64,000 nt of DNA from positions 1-64,000 of the forward strand of contig NZ_BMTN01000019.1 in the NCBI RefSeq assembly GCF_014649695.1, written 5' to 3'. Source of the stretch: Streptomyces kurssanovii (GTDB lineage: Bacteria > Actinomycetota > Actinomycetes > Streptomycetales > Streptomycetaceae). Below the pieces are notes generated by a model that searched no databases, was not told where the DNA came from, and worked only from the letters and a program-made list of their open reading frames with translations. Positions 27,401 through 35,007 of this stretch are shown one piece after another (within the stretch, counting starts at the first letter, position 1; every line of letters begins with the position of its first letter). The translations under genes were made by a program, and so were the position numbers.

Positions 27401-27506
27401 CGCCCTCGGCAGCGGTGGCCGTGAGCGCGAAGGGGCCGATGCCGGCGACAAGGGTCACCGCGGCCACGGCTGCGATGGAATGACGTACGAGAGCGCTTCG
27501 AGGCAC
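24426..27506 (-). CDS. Secreted FG-GAP/VCBS repeat protein
   Basis: This 1026-residue exported protein has a signal peptide (basic start, hydrophobic stretch about 12-28, ALTATAA cleavage region). A long middle part without recognised domain (about 40-740) shows repeated beta-strand patterns, possibly a propeller. A FlgD-like Ig module (WDGKDVAGRFVGNGAYTW, about 765-790) comes next. The C-terminus carries four to five FG-GAP repeats with Ca-binding type loops: GDVNGDRCND, GDVTGDGYQD, GDLNGDGRGD and GDISGDGRPE. Such proteins bind calcium and are surface or secreted adhesin- or lectin-like factors. GTG at 27506 follows GGGGAGGG. Precise function is unknown. Confidence 0.82.
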   Translation of the reverse strand: MPRSALVRHSIAAVAAVTLVAGIGPFALTATAAEGGGVVFPAAVASQPRTVVPVVAGPTGYLRYEQGVGHSWSTYAGVSTPISTYQEGPEADGTYGAGFDGFAMYEDNTGWSMPDEVRLVNMSTDSVSRLSLPSGHEYIGAFGSTVVTFTQATTTAPRAWHLLRLVNGSVQVTPVTGWPEGALPPAKAVTGDADGVLATYEVGGVSRSAWIDLASAQVRMPTSDATAQPVSTVHSPTEVVEWAKDGKARFYAKGGADASGPLPLTATADLPYNEGDVLLGVVGDRLIVGRASGQASSAPYRVVSVPRTGGDETTLFAHGRNQALTAPDGGLLLVAGTAADALGVQRLRAEGDGTTAAKLVDVTPLTSKPRSLSFSQGRLHSLERMPDETNSYRSRTVSVTGELTAGATQEHGDFGFPLEECTDTDGCPEPLATGDGRMVVQPPYQSDLPALVVEPGATSGRVLTDAVENVQIHDVSGRYAIGGGRTGTGEWVTNTAFDLDTGERLATFKVPFDYDLYGDTLWTQGSVNGTVVGYDVRTGAVKRTVDLGTGCRAEFIKVTAHWLSWSCAGLTERGGVYDLDKNTNLNYTEPFSQLGDGYVVQTHGREVRVTDVRGPEPVLKATYLTSDDNYESGMYAVDTAAGRVAYKENAAGDIRVADLGIPASPLARIDADVATGADLKAGAWKPRWWLSKPAGSWQLTVTSKTTGAVVRTLSGGEARGVVSPVWDGKDVAGRFVGNGAYTWALSVKPADGQGADLTAAGAVSVTGAGAVRRDLAGDDGFGDLLVMDSAGLVSLYKGTGSGGLSARTAGSGGVFPTSSVPVPFGDVNGDRCNDVLVRVGDQLRAYRPGCGKIVSASSPYTLIGTGWGQYDVLTSPGDVTGDGYQDLVARQASTGDMYFYAGTADHRLKSRVKIGTNWKTYTKITGVGDLNGDGRGDLLGIDAAGALWRYYGTASGAVTPRVKLATGWGGYTSVVGMGDISGDGRPELVGRTGDGRLYRHSATGTGTLAARVMIGTGGWQAFKGLY

Positions 27507-27672
27507 TCGGGTCCCTCCCCGGGATGCATAAGAGAGGCATGGGGGAAACGGTGCCCGTGCTGAACAGCAGTGTGTGAAGGCCCCCCCGGGCCGCACCCGC
27601 CCCCATGCAAGTTGGCTGACTTTAACAGCAGCCCCACCAGCAACGGAAGGAGTTTCGAACCCGTTCAATGCG

Positions 27673-27712
27673 ACAGGGCCCGTACGCCACCGAAGTGTCG
27701 TACGGGCCCTGT
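27673..27712 (-). terminator. Terminator after the DEAD-box helicase
   Basis: ACAGGGCCCGTACG and CGTACGGGCCCTGT form a perfect 14-bp stem with a 12-base loop, 19 bases past the helicase stop codon. Confidence 0.75.
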
Positions 27713-27731
27713 TTCAGCAGCTCACACAGTG

Positions 27732-29873
27732 TCAGCCGTTGCGCTTCCAGCGCGGCTTGTCGTCACGGCGGCCACCGCCGAAGGAGCCGGAGCTCGATCC
27801 GGCGCCACCGCGGTGGTCGTCACGGCGGCCGTACGGGCGGTCGCCGGCGCCGGGACGGAAGCCGCTGGAGGGGCGGTCGTCACGGCGGTCACGGTTGAAC
27901 GGACGGTCGCTGCCACGGTGACCGGCCGGGCGGTCGTCACGGCGGAAGCCGCCACGGTCGCCACCGCGGTCGTCACGGCGGAACCCACCACGGTCACCGT
28001 CACGGCGCTCGAAGGTACGGCCACCACGGTCGTCCTCGCGGCGGAAGCCGCCACGCTCGCCACCGCGGTCGTCACGACGCTCGAAGGAACGGCCACCACG
28101 GTCGTCACGGCGGTCGTCGCGACGGAACCCGCCACGCTCGCCGCCACGGTCGTCACGGCGGAAGCCGCCACGCTCGCCACCGCGGTCGTCACGACGCTCG
28201 AAGGAACGGCCACCACGGTCGTCACGGCGGTCGTCGCGACGGAACCCGCCACGCTCGCCACCGCGGTCGTCACGGCGGAACCCACCACGGTCACCGTCAC
28301 GACGGTCGTCGCGGCGGAAGTTGCCACGCTCGTCACGACGGTCGGACGAGGGACGCTCGTCACGGGAGTCACGCACCGGCTCGGCCTGCTCCGGCACCGC
28401 GGCGATCTCGGCCACCGCGGCCTCGGTCACCTCGGCGACCGCCGCCTCCGGGTCCTCACCGCGTTCACGGGCGGCGCGGGCGACCAGACGGTCGGCCTCC
28501 TCGCGCAGCTCGGTCGCACGGCGCTGGACGCGCTCGAGCTGGCGGGTCAGTTCGACGACCTCACGCTCGGCCTGCTTGGCGGCGTTGTTCGCGGAGTCGG
28601 CCTGGACCTCGGTCAGCGAACGGGCGCCGGTGATCTCGGCGACCTCCGGGTCGAACGCGCCCGCTCCGCCGACGATGTGACGCGAGGCGTCGACGCCCGC
28701 GTCCTCCATCAGCCGGAAGATCTGGCGGCGCTGGTGCGGCAGCGACAGCGACACGACGACACCGGACTTGCCGGCACGGGCCGTACGGCCGGAGCGGTGC
28801 AGGTAGTCCTTGTGGTCACCGGCCGGGTCCACGTTCAGGACCAGGTCGATGCCGTCGACGTGGATGCCGCGGGCGGCGACGTCGGTCGCGACGAGCGCGT
28901 TGACGTAGCCCTTCTTGAAGTCGTCCAGGACGCGGGTACGGGCGCCCTGCGTCATGCCGCCGTGCAGCGCGTCGGCCTTCACACCGGCCTCGCACAGCTG
29001 CTCGGCGATGCGGTCGGCGCCCAGCTGGGTGCGGACGAAGATGATCGTGCGGCCCTTGCGGGCGGCGATGGCGGCCGTGACCGGCGCCTTGTCCTTGGGC
29101 TTCACGACGAGCACGTGGTGGCTCATGGTCGTGACGTTGCCCTGGGCGCTGTCGACCTCGTGCGTGACCGGGTCGGTCAGGTAGCGCTTGACCAGCGTGC
29201 TGATCTCGTTCTCCATGGTGGCGGAGAAGAGCATGCGCTGACCGCCGGCCGGGATCTGGTCGAGCAGCTCGGTGACCTCGGGCAGGAAGCCCAGGTCGGA
29301 CATCTGGTCGGCCTCGTCGAGGACGGCGACCTGGACGTTCTCCAGGGAGCAGGCGCCACGGTTGATGATGTCGCGCAGGCGGCCCGGGGTGGCGACGAGG
29401 ACGTCGACACCGCGCTCGAGGGCGTAGATCTGGTTGCCCATGGAGGTGCCGCCGCAGACGACCTTCATCTTGAGGCCGAGCACGTCGCCGTAGGGCTGCA
29501 GGGCGTCCGCGACCTGCATCGCGAGCTCACGGGTCGGGGTGAGGATGATCGCGCGGGGCTTCTTCTTCTCGGTGTGGCCGCCGGCCAGCGTGGCCAGGGT
29601 CGGCAGACCGAAGGAGAGGGTCTTGCCGGAGCCGGTGCGGCCACGGCCGAGGATGTCCTTGCCGGCCAGGGCATCCGGGATGGTCGCGGCCTGGATCGGG
29701 AAGGGCGTGGTCACGCCGTTCTGGGCGAGCTTGCGTACGACGCCCTCGGGGAGACCGAGGTCCGAGAACGTGGTCTGGGGCTCCTCGGGGGCCTCTGCGG
29801 CCTCCGCGACAACCGTCTCGACAATCTCGTCGTTCTCGGGCATGACGGCGTGATCAGTGCTGAAAGTGGACAT
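27732..29873 (-). CDS. DEAD-box RNA helicase with RGG-type tail
   Basis: This 713-residue ATP-dependent RNA helicase unwinds RNA duplexes in mRNA decay or ribosome assembly. Motifs are in order: Q motif region FSDLGLPE, motif I GRGRTGSGKT (about 84), PTRELA, motif II VLDEADQ, motif III FSATM, motif V ATDVAARGIH, motif VI HRSGRTARAG. A helical linker (430-500) precedes a 200-residue Arg/Asp/Gly-rich tail of repeated GGFRRDDR and RGGRSFERRDD units, a disordered RNA-binding region. ATG at 29873 is chosen; ATG at 29843 is possible. It resembles the cold-inducible CsdA/RhlE group of actinobacteria. Confidence 0.92.
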   Translation of the reverse strand: MSTFSTDHAVMPENDEIVETVVAEAAEAPEEPQTTFSDLGLPEGVVRKLAQNGVTTPFPIQAATIPDALAGKDILGRGRTGSGKTLSFGLPTLATLAGGHTEKKKPRAIILTPTRELAMQVADALQPYGDVLGLKMKVVCGGTSMGNQIYALERGVDVLVATPGRLRDIINRGACSLENVQVAVLDEADQMSDLGFLPEVTELLDQIPAGGQRMLFSATMENEISTLVKRYLTDPVTHEVDSAQGNVTTMSHHVLVVKPKDKAPVTAAIAARKGRTIIFVRTQLGADRIAEQLCEAGVKADALHGGMTQGARTRVLDDFKKGYVNALVATDVAARGIHVDGIDLVLNVDPAGDHKDYLHRSGRTARAGKSGVVVSLSLPHQRRQIFRLMEDAGVDASRHIVGGAGAFDPEVAEITGARSLTEVQADSANNAAKQAEREVVELTRQLERVQRRATELREEADRLVARAARERGEDPEAAVAEVTEAAVAEIAAVPEQAEPVRDSRDERPSSDRRDERGNFRRDDRRDGDRGGFRRDDRGGERGGFRRDDRRDDRGGRSFERRDDRGGERGGFRRDDRGGERGGFRRDDRRDDRGGRSFERRDDRGGERGGFRREDDRGGRTFERRDGDRGGFRRDDRGGDRGGFRRDDRPAGHRGSDRPFNRDRRDDRPSSGFRPGAGDRPYGRRDDHRGGAGSSSGSFGGGRRDDKPRWKRNG
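27900..28330. repeat. Imperfect tandem repeats in the helicase tail
   Basis: DNA repeats encoding blocks such as GGERGGFRRDDR occur many times. Two copies of a longer block (about 28030-28120 and 28150-28250) are nearly identical at the nucleotide level, so the length of this tail should vary among strains. Confidence 0.7.
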
Positions 29874-30108
29874 GCGAAATGCGAAACCTTCCGGAGTCTC
29901 GGCACGCGCCCAAACTCCGTGAATTCGCAATTCGACCGCCTCGATGCGGTCAGCCACGGTTAGGGAGAGTACGCGCCACGCGGCGCTCTTCTGTTTCGGC
30001 GCCGGGCAATGGGATCAAACGATCTACCACCATACGCACCCACCCCCACCAAAGGCAAACCGCGGCCGAGTGACCCCCGGCACACCGCCCTGGTCCGAAC
30101 GAGCGGCA

Positions 30109-30702
30109 CTAGGCAGCGGACCGGCCCGCCCCGTCGCGTCCGCCCGCACCGTCCGGGCGCGGCCGCGGTGACGCAGAGGGCTCGGCCTGCGCGTCGACCG
30201 GCACCACCCGCATCGCACCCGCGTGCACCTCGGGCGCGGAGGAGGCACTCGGCGGGTCGGACGGCTGCGGGGGTGACGGCGGAGGGCTCTCCACCGGCGG
30301 CTCCGGCGACTCCGCCGGCGGCGGCATCGACGGCTGCGGCGCGGACGCGGACGGCCCGGCGTCCCCAGGGGGCGCGGACGGCTTCGGCTCCGAGGGCGGC
30401 GGGGCGGCAGGGGAGGGCCCGGCACCAGGGGAGGCCGCACCGCTCGGCGCGGGCGAGGCACTCCCGCCCTTCGCGTCGGGGCCGTGGGAGGAACCCCCGC
30501 CGCCTGCCTGCCGCCCGTGTCCACCCGGGAGCACGTGTCCGCCGTCCGGCTCCGCCCCCGTCCCGCGCCGCTCCGCGGACGAGCTGGGCGAGGGCTTCGA
30601 CCCGCCGTCGTCGCTCACGCTCATACAGCCTGCCGAGGCCAGGACCGCCATGGAGGCGGCGATCCAGACGGCCGTTCGGCCGGGGGCTGACAACTGGCGC
30701 AC
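30109..30702 (-). CDS. Pro/Ser-rich lipoprotein of unknown function
   Basis: The 197-residue protein has a signal sequence with lipobox LASAGC (Cys near residue 26), so it should be anchored to the outer face of the membrane. The rest is a low-complexity Pro/Ser/Ala/Gly sequence with no domain. Its closing part (EVHAGAMRVVPVDAQAEPSAS) is less repetitive and may be functional. GTG at 30702 has GGAGG seven bases upstream. Its function is not recognisable. Confidence 0.65.
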   Translation of the reverse strand: MRQLSAPGRTAVWIAASMAVLASAGCMSVSDDGGSKPSPSSSAERRGTGAEPDGGHVLPGGHGRQAGGGGSSHGPDAKGGSASPAPSGAASPGAGPSPAAPPPSEPKPSAPPGDAGPSASAPQPSMPPPAESPEPPVESPPPSPPQPSDPPSASSAPEVHAGAMRVVPVDAQAEPSASPRPRPDGAGGRDGAGRSAA

Positions 30703-30806
30703 GGGGGCACCTCCGGGGCAGGGGACGCGGGTTTCCCTGACCAACTCCCGTCACCCCGCAAGGGACACGCCCAGGATCCCGCCACGGCGAGTACCGGCGC
30801 GACGGG

Positions 30807-31169
30807 TCATGCGGTGAGGGCGCGCGCCAACTCCAGCCCGAGGAACACCGATCCGAGCCCGACCAGCACCGAGGCGGCCGCATTCGCCACGGCCAGGAAC
30901 CGCCATCCCCGCTCGGCCAGCCGCAGGGTCTCGTACGAGAACGTGGAGTAGGTCGTCAACGCCCCGCACAGGCCCGTGCCGAGCAGCGCGTACGCCGGCG
31001 AGGACACCGACGCCCCCGCCACGGCGCCGAGGACCAGACTTCCCGCGGCGTTCACCACGAACGTCCCCCACGGGAACACCGAGTCGTGGCGGGCCTGCAC
31101 CGCGCGGTCCGTCAGGTACCGCAGGGGCGCGCCGACCGCGGCGCCCACGACCACCAGCAGCCAGTTCAC
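30807..31169 (-). CDS. crcB: Fluoride channel subunit CrcB/Fluc (second copy)
   Basis: This 120-residue protein with four hydrophobic helices belongs to the CrcB/Fluc fluoride-exporting channels. The family signature [10 protein letters not shown] (near 33) and TTYSTFSYE (near 75) are present. Adjacent crcB genes usually encode two subunits of a heterodimeric antiparallel channel. GTG at 31169 overlaps the stop of the upstream crcB by four bases, so translation is coupled. The channel would lower cytoplasmic fluoride. No fluoride riboswitch was seen ahead of the operon. Confidence 0.9.
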   Translation of the reverse strand: MNWLLVVVGAAVGAPLRYLTDRAVQARHDSVFPWGTFVVNAAGSLVLGAVAGASVSSPAYALLGTGLCGALTTYSTFSYETLRLAERGWRFLAVANAAASVLVGLGSVFLGLELARALTA

Positions 31170-31663
31170 GGCGCCGCCGTCCGGTTCAGCGCCGCCCGCG
31201 TCACCGAGGCCGCCAGCCACACCGCGCCCATCGCCCCGGCGAGCGTGCCGACCGCGTACGCGAGCGCGATGCCGGCCTCCTCACGTTCCAACAGGCCCGA
31301 GAAGTCGAGGGCGTACGTGGAGAACGTCGTGAAACCACCGAGCACGCCGACCCCGAGGAAGGGCCGCACCAGCGCGGGCGCCGTTCGGCCTCCCTCGCTG
31401 ACGAGCACCATGAGTACCCCGATCAGGGCGCAGCCGGCCACGTTGACCCAGAAGAGCGCCCACGGGAACGTGCCCTCGGGTGACGGCCACAGCAGGGTCG
31501 CGCCGTGGCGCGCGCAGGCGCCGACCGCGCCGCCCGCGGAAATCGCGGCGAGCACCGGCCACTTGTGCCCACCGGCCGTCTCGGCCCGCTGGGCGGGGAC
31601 GTGGAGGTCGACGTCCGGGTCGATGGCCTCCGCGACGCCGACCGGGTCGGCGCCGGAGGTCAC
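31166..31663 (-). CDS. crcB: Fluoride channel subunit CrcB/Fluc (first copy)
   Basis: The 165-residue protein has an N-terminal cytoplasmic extension of about 40 residues, then four hydrophobic helices with CrcB signatures ALFWVNVAG and [12 protein letters not shown]. It is the likely partner of the following CrcB in a heterodimeric fluoride channel. Its GTG start overlaps the stop codon of the metallopeptidase gene by four bases, and its own stop overlaps the next crcB. The three genes form a tightly coupled operon. Confidence 0.9.
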   Translation of the reverse strand: MTSGADPVGVAEAIDPDVDLHVPAQRAETAGGHKWPVLAAISAGGAVGACARHGATLLWPSPEGTFPWALFWVNVAGCALIGVLMVLVSEGGRTAPALVRPFLGVGVLGGFTTFSTYALDFSGLLEREEAGIALAYAVGTLAGAMGAVWLAASVTRAALNRTAAP

Positions 31664-32010
31664 CCGTACCCCAGCTCGTGCAGCCGCTCGTCGTCGATCC
31701 CGAAGTGGTGCGCGATCTCGTGCACCACGGTGATCTCGGTCTCCGCGACGACGTCCTCACGGGACTCGCACATCCGCAGCGTCGGCCCCCGGTAGATGGT
31801 GATGCGGTCGGGCAGCACGCCCGCGTACCACTCCCCGCGGTCGGTCAGCGGAGTCCCCTCGTAGAGGCCGAGCAGGTCGGGATCGTCCGAGGCGGGCTCG
31901 TCCTCCACGAACACGGCGACGTTGTCCATCAGCCGCGTCAGTTCGGGCGGGATCCTGTCCAGGGCCTCGGAGACCAGTTCCTCGAACTCCTCGCGCGTCA
32001 TCTCCAGCAC
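31660..32010 (-). CDS. Small metallopeptidase-like protein (HExxH)
   Basis: The 116-residue protein carries a zinc motif HEIAHHFG near residue 95, followed by [12 protein letters not shown]. It belongs to a small family of actinobacterial minimal zincins (possible metallopeptidase, DUF1025-like). The conserved N-terminal part ([18 protein letters not shown]) begins at GTG 32010 or ATG 32001; I use 32010. It is the first gene of the peptidase-crcB-crcB operon. Its substrate is unknown, and a link to fluoride tolerance is only suggested by coupling. Confidence 0.78.
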   Translation of the reverse strand: MLEMTREEFEELVSEALDRIPPELTRLMDNVAVFVEDEPASDDPDLLGLYEGTPLTDRGEWYAGVLPDRITIYRGPTLRMCESREDVVAETEITVVHEIAHHFGIDDERLHELGYG

Positions 32011-32084
32011 CCGGCCATTGTCACGTACGCCGTGCGGGTGGTCCCTCCGGCATGGCCGCGCGCCGGTGTGGGCATACGGGACCA

Positions 32085-33701
32085 ATGGCCCGCCAAGCCC
32101 AGGAACCGCACCGCTCGCCCGCGTCGTCCCCGTCGATCCCCGCCGCCCTGAACCGACTCCTCCGCCGCCTGCGCAAACGCGGCGCGCCCGCCGGACGGGC
32201 CCCCGGCCCCGCGCTCGCCCCGGCCCCCCGGCCCTGGGTCAGGGCGCTGGGTCTGACCGCCGTCGTCCTGGTCGGCGCCTGGCTCGGGCTGCTGATCGTC
32301 GGGAACGTCCGTACGCCGGTCGGCCCCATGGACACGACGATGACCCTGCGGCCGTCCCTGAACGGCGGAACGAAGATCAACGTTTCTCCGCTGGGCGCGC
32401 TGGAGCTCGACTCGCACACCGCACCGGTGCGTCTCGACGTCGACGTGGACCGCCTGGACCCGGTCCGCTCCCAGGCCCTGGTGGAACGTCCGGAGCTGAT
32501 CTCCGGCCTCCAGGACGAGATCACCCAAGACGTCCAGGACGGCACCGCCGAGCTGGCCTTCCGGTCCTGTGTCGCCGTCGTCTCCGGAGCCACCGCGCTC
32601 GGCCTCGCCGTCTACCGCCGCCCGCGCCGGGCGCTGGCGGCGGGCGGCCTCGCGCTGGCCCTGCTGGCGGCGTCCGGCGTCAGCGCGTACGCCACCTGGA
32701 ACCCGAAGTCCGTCCTCGAACCCAAGTTCTCCGGCCTGCTCACGTCCGCGCCGTCCGTCGTCGGCAACGCCCGCTCGATCGTCACCGAATTCGGTATCTA
32801 CCAGGAGGAGTTGGCGCGGCTCGTCACCAACGTCACCAAGCTGTACGAGGCGACCTCCACGCTCCCCGCCTACCAGCCCGACCCGGGCACGATGCGGGTG
32901 CTGCACGTCTCCGACATCCACCTCAACCCGGCGGCCTGGCACATCATCGCGTCGCTCGTCGAGCAGTACGACATCGACGTGATCATCGACTCCGGCGACA
33001 CGATGGACCACGGCTCCGCCGCCGAGAACGGCTTCCTCGACCCGATCTCCGACCTGGGCGCGCCGTACGTCTGGGTGCGCGGCAACCACGACTCGCACAC
33101 CACCCAGGAGTATCTGGAAGGCCTCAAGAACGTGCACGTCCTCGACGACGGTGAGGCCGTGAGCGTGGCGGGGCTGCGCATCGCCGGCAGCGGTGACCCG
33201 CAGTTCACCCCCGACCGGTCGGTGGTCGCTCAGGGCGACCCCGCCGAACGGATGACAGGCATCCGCCTCGCCTCCGCGCTGCGCGACCAGGAGGCCGCGG
33301 GCACGCCCGTGGACATCGCCGTCGCCCACAACCCGGTCGCCGCCCGCGAGACCGACGGAACGGTCCCCCTCGTCCTGGCGGGTCACGTGCACCGGCGCCA
33401 CACCGAGCTCCTCAAGCACGGCACCCGGCTGAAGATCGAGGGCTCCACGGGCGGCGGCGGCCTGCGCGCGGTCCAGAACGTGAAGCCGGAGAAGGTGCGC
33501 GCCTCCGTCCTCTACCTGGACCGGACCACCCGCCGGATGCAGGCGTGGGACGAGATCACCCTGGGCGGTCTCGGACTGACGACGGCCGAGGTCAGCCGCC
33601 ACCTCGCCGAGGACCCGACGGCGGAGCCCTCGCCCACGGGGTCGCCGTCCGGAACCCCCTCCGGCACACCCTCCCCCGGCACGCCGAGCCCCTCCCCGTA
33701 A
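32085..33701 (+). CDS. Membrane-anchored metallophosphoesterase
   Basis: The 538-residue protein has N-terminal hydrophobic segments near 58-75 and 165-215. A calcineurin-like phosphoesterase domain (about 270-490) follows. The dinuclear metal motifs are DIHLN, DSGDT, GNHDS and GHVHRRH in the right order. A Ser/Pro/Thr-rich tail ends the protein. It should hydrolyse a phosphoester at or outside the membrane; the substrate is unknown. ATG at 32085 has CGGGA upstream; ATG at 32052 would add 11 residues. It is divergent from the peptidase/crcB operon. Confidence 0.83.
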   Translation: MARQAQEPHRSPASSPSIPAALNRLLRRLRKRGAPAGRAPGPALAPAPRPWVRALGLTAVVLVGAWLGLLIVGNVRTPVGPMDTTMTLRPSLNGGTKINVSPLGALELDSHTAPVRLDVDVDRLDPVRSQALVERPELISGLQDEITQDVQDGTAELAFRSCVAVVSGATALGLAVYRRPRRALAAGGLALALLAASGVSAYATWNPKSVLEPKFSGLLTSAPSVVGNARSIVTEFGIYQEELARLVTNVTKLYEATSTLPAYQPDPGTMRVLHVSDIHLNPAAWHIIASLVEQYDIDVIIDSGDTMDHGSAAENGFLDPISDLGAPYVWVRGNHDSHTTQEYLEGLKNVHVLDDGEAVSVAGLRIAGSGDPQFTPDRSVVAQGDPAERMTGIRLASALRDQEAAGTPVDIAVAHNPVAARETDGTVPLVLAGHVHRRHTELLKHGTRLKIEGSTGGGGLRAVQNVKPEKVRASVLYLDRTTRRMQAWDEITLGGLGLTTAEVSRHLAEDPTAEPSPTGSPSGTPSGTPSPGTPSPSP

Positions 33702-33707
33702 ACCGTT

Positions 33708-33737
33708 TTGGCGATAGCTCCCCGCATCCCATATGCT
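33708..33737 (+). promoter_or_regulatory. Promoter of the Glu-Asp-Phe tRNA operon
   Basis: TTGGCG (33708-33713) and TATGCT (33732-33737) are separated by 18 bases and precede the first tRNA by 44 bases. This fits the housekeeping sigma consensus in Streptomyces. Confidence 0.6.
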
Positions 33738-33781
33738 TCTCACGTCCCCGACGCGCTGAGAAGCGCCCAGGCGGGCCCTTA

Positions 33782-33854
33782 GCCCTCATCGTCTAGTGGC
33801 CCAGGACGCCGCCCTTTCAAGGCGGTAGCACGGGTTCGAATCCCGTTGGGGGCA
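33782..33854 (+). tRNA. tRNA-Glu (TTC)
   Basis: A 73-base cloverleaf with anticodon TTC in loop CTTTCAA and stem CCGCC/GGCGG. The T arm CGGG-TTCGAAT-CCCG is canonical. First gene of a three-tRNA operon. Confidence 0.93.
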
Positions 33855-33893
33855 CGCTTTACCGTGTGCGAGACTTGGTCTCGCACATAGCTT

Positions 33894-33968
33894 GGTCCTG
33901 TGGAGCAGTTTGGAGTGCTCGCCACCCTGTCAAGGTGGAGGCCGCGGGTTCAAATCCCGTCAGGACCG
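33894..33968 (+). tRNA. tRNA-Asp (GTC)
   Basis: A 75-base cloverleaf with anticodon GTC in loop CTGTCAA. It is identical to the copy at 40425. A perfect 10-bp hairpin (TGTGCGAGAC / GTCTCGCACA, 33865-33887) lies between tRNA-Glu and this gene and may guide processing. Confidence 0.93.
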
Positions 33969-33990
33969 CTGAAGCTCGAAAGAGCTTCGT

Positions 33991-34067
33991 GGCTGGGTAG
34001 CTCAGTTGGTACGAGCGATCGCCTGAAAAGCGATAGGTCGCCGGTTCGACCCCGGCCCCAGCCACCA
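33991..34067 (+). tRNA. tRNA-Phe (GAA)
   Basis: A cloverleaf with anticodon GAA in loop CTGAAAA. The acceptor is GGCTGGG/CCCAGCC with discriminator A, and the next bases are CCA, so the 3' end may be encoded (mature body 33991-34064). Last gene of the tRNA operon. Confidence 0.92.
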
Positions 34068-34069
34068 TC

Positions 34070-34102
34070 AAACGGCCCCGGCTCTTCGAGCCGGGGCCGT
34101 TT
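34070..34102 (+). terminator. Terminator of the tRNA operon
   Basis: A 15-bp perfect stem (arms 34070-34084 and 34088-34102) with loop TTC ends in a short T run (GTTTTCG). Confidence 0.88.
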
Positions 34103-34142
34103 TCGTGCTCGAGGACGCCCAGGGACATCGTCCGCGCCGCAA

Positions 34143-34167
34143 GGGCCCGCCCAGGCCGGGCGGGCCC
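34143..34167 (-). terminator. Terminator-like hairpin after ccdA
   Basis: GGGCCCGCCC and GGGCGGGCCC form a perfect 10-bp stem, 6 bases past the ccdA stop codon. Confidence 0.6.
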
Positions 34168-34173
34168 CACACG

Positions 34174-35007
34174 TCAGGCGCGCTCGCGGTCAGCGCGGCC
34201 GGCCCGGAGGCGGACGGCCATGATCACGGCGGTCGCCGTCACCACCAGCACCAGCAGCGCCCAGTCGGGGATCGCGCCGCCGATGCCCGACGCCCACTCC
34301 TCGACGGCGAACGAGTCGTCGACCGAGAGCAGTCCGGGCAGGGCCGTGGTGCCGTCGAAGGCCAGGAACAGCGTGCCCAGTACGACGAAGAACAGCCCCG
34401 AGAGCAGCGACGTCGTGTGCAACTCGAAGCGGCCGGCGCGCAGCGTCCGCCCGCGCAACCACCGGCGGCGGCCCAGCTCGAACCGGTCCCACAGCAGCGC
34501 GAGGACGAAAAGCGGGACCGCCATGCCGAGGGCGTAGACGGCGAGGAGCAGACCGCCGTAGACCGGGCTGCCGCTGACCGCCGCCACCGTCAGCACGCTG
34601 CCCAGGATCGGTCCCGCGCAGAACCCGGCCAGGCCGTAGACCAGGCCGAGCGCGTACACGGACACCGCTGTCGTCGGGCGGATACGGCCGGACACCGAAG
34701 CGATACGGCGAGAGGCGAACCCCATGCCGAGGATCTGCGCGACCCCGAGCGCGACGATCAGCCATCCGCCGGCCAGGACGAGCAGATCACGGTGGCCGTA
34801 GAACAGCCGGCCCGCGTACGACCCCGCCGCGCCCAGTGGGACGAGGGTGGTGGCCAGGCCCGCGTAGAAGATTCCCGTGCGCCCCAGCAGCCGGCCGGCC
34901 GAGTCGACGGAGTAGGCGAAGAAGGCGGGGAGGAGCAGTGCGCTGCAGGGGCTCACCAGCGCCAGCAGACCGCCGAGGAAGGCGGCCAGATAGCCGATGT
35001 CGCTCAC
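34174..35007 (-). CDS. CcdA-like cytochrome c biogenesis/thiol transport protein
   Basis: The 277-residue membrane protein has six to eight helices of the DsbD/CcdA family. It carries electrons from cytoplasmic thioredoxin across the membrane to extracytoplasmic thiol proteins. Conserved cysteines are seen in VSPCSALLLPAF (near residue 21) and GFCAGPILGS (near 132), matching the family's redox pair. GTG at 35007 overlaps the stop of the thioredoxin-like gene by four bases. The pair forms a thiol-reduction or oxidation unit outside the membrane. Confidence 0.88.
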   Translation of the reverse strand: MSDIGYLAAFLGGLLALVSPCSALLLPAFFAYSVDSAGRLLGRTGIFYAGLATTLVPLGAAGSYAGRLFYGHRDLLVLAGGWLIVALGVAQILGMGFASRRIASVSGRIRPTTAVSVYALGLVYGLAGFCAGPILGSVLTVAAVSGSPVYGGLLLAVYALGMAVPLFVLALLWDRFELGRRRWLRGRTLRAGRFELHTTSLLSGLFFVVLGTLFLAFDGTTALPGLLSVDDSFAVEEWASGIGGAIPDWALLVLVVTATAVIMAVRLRAGRADRERA

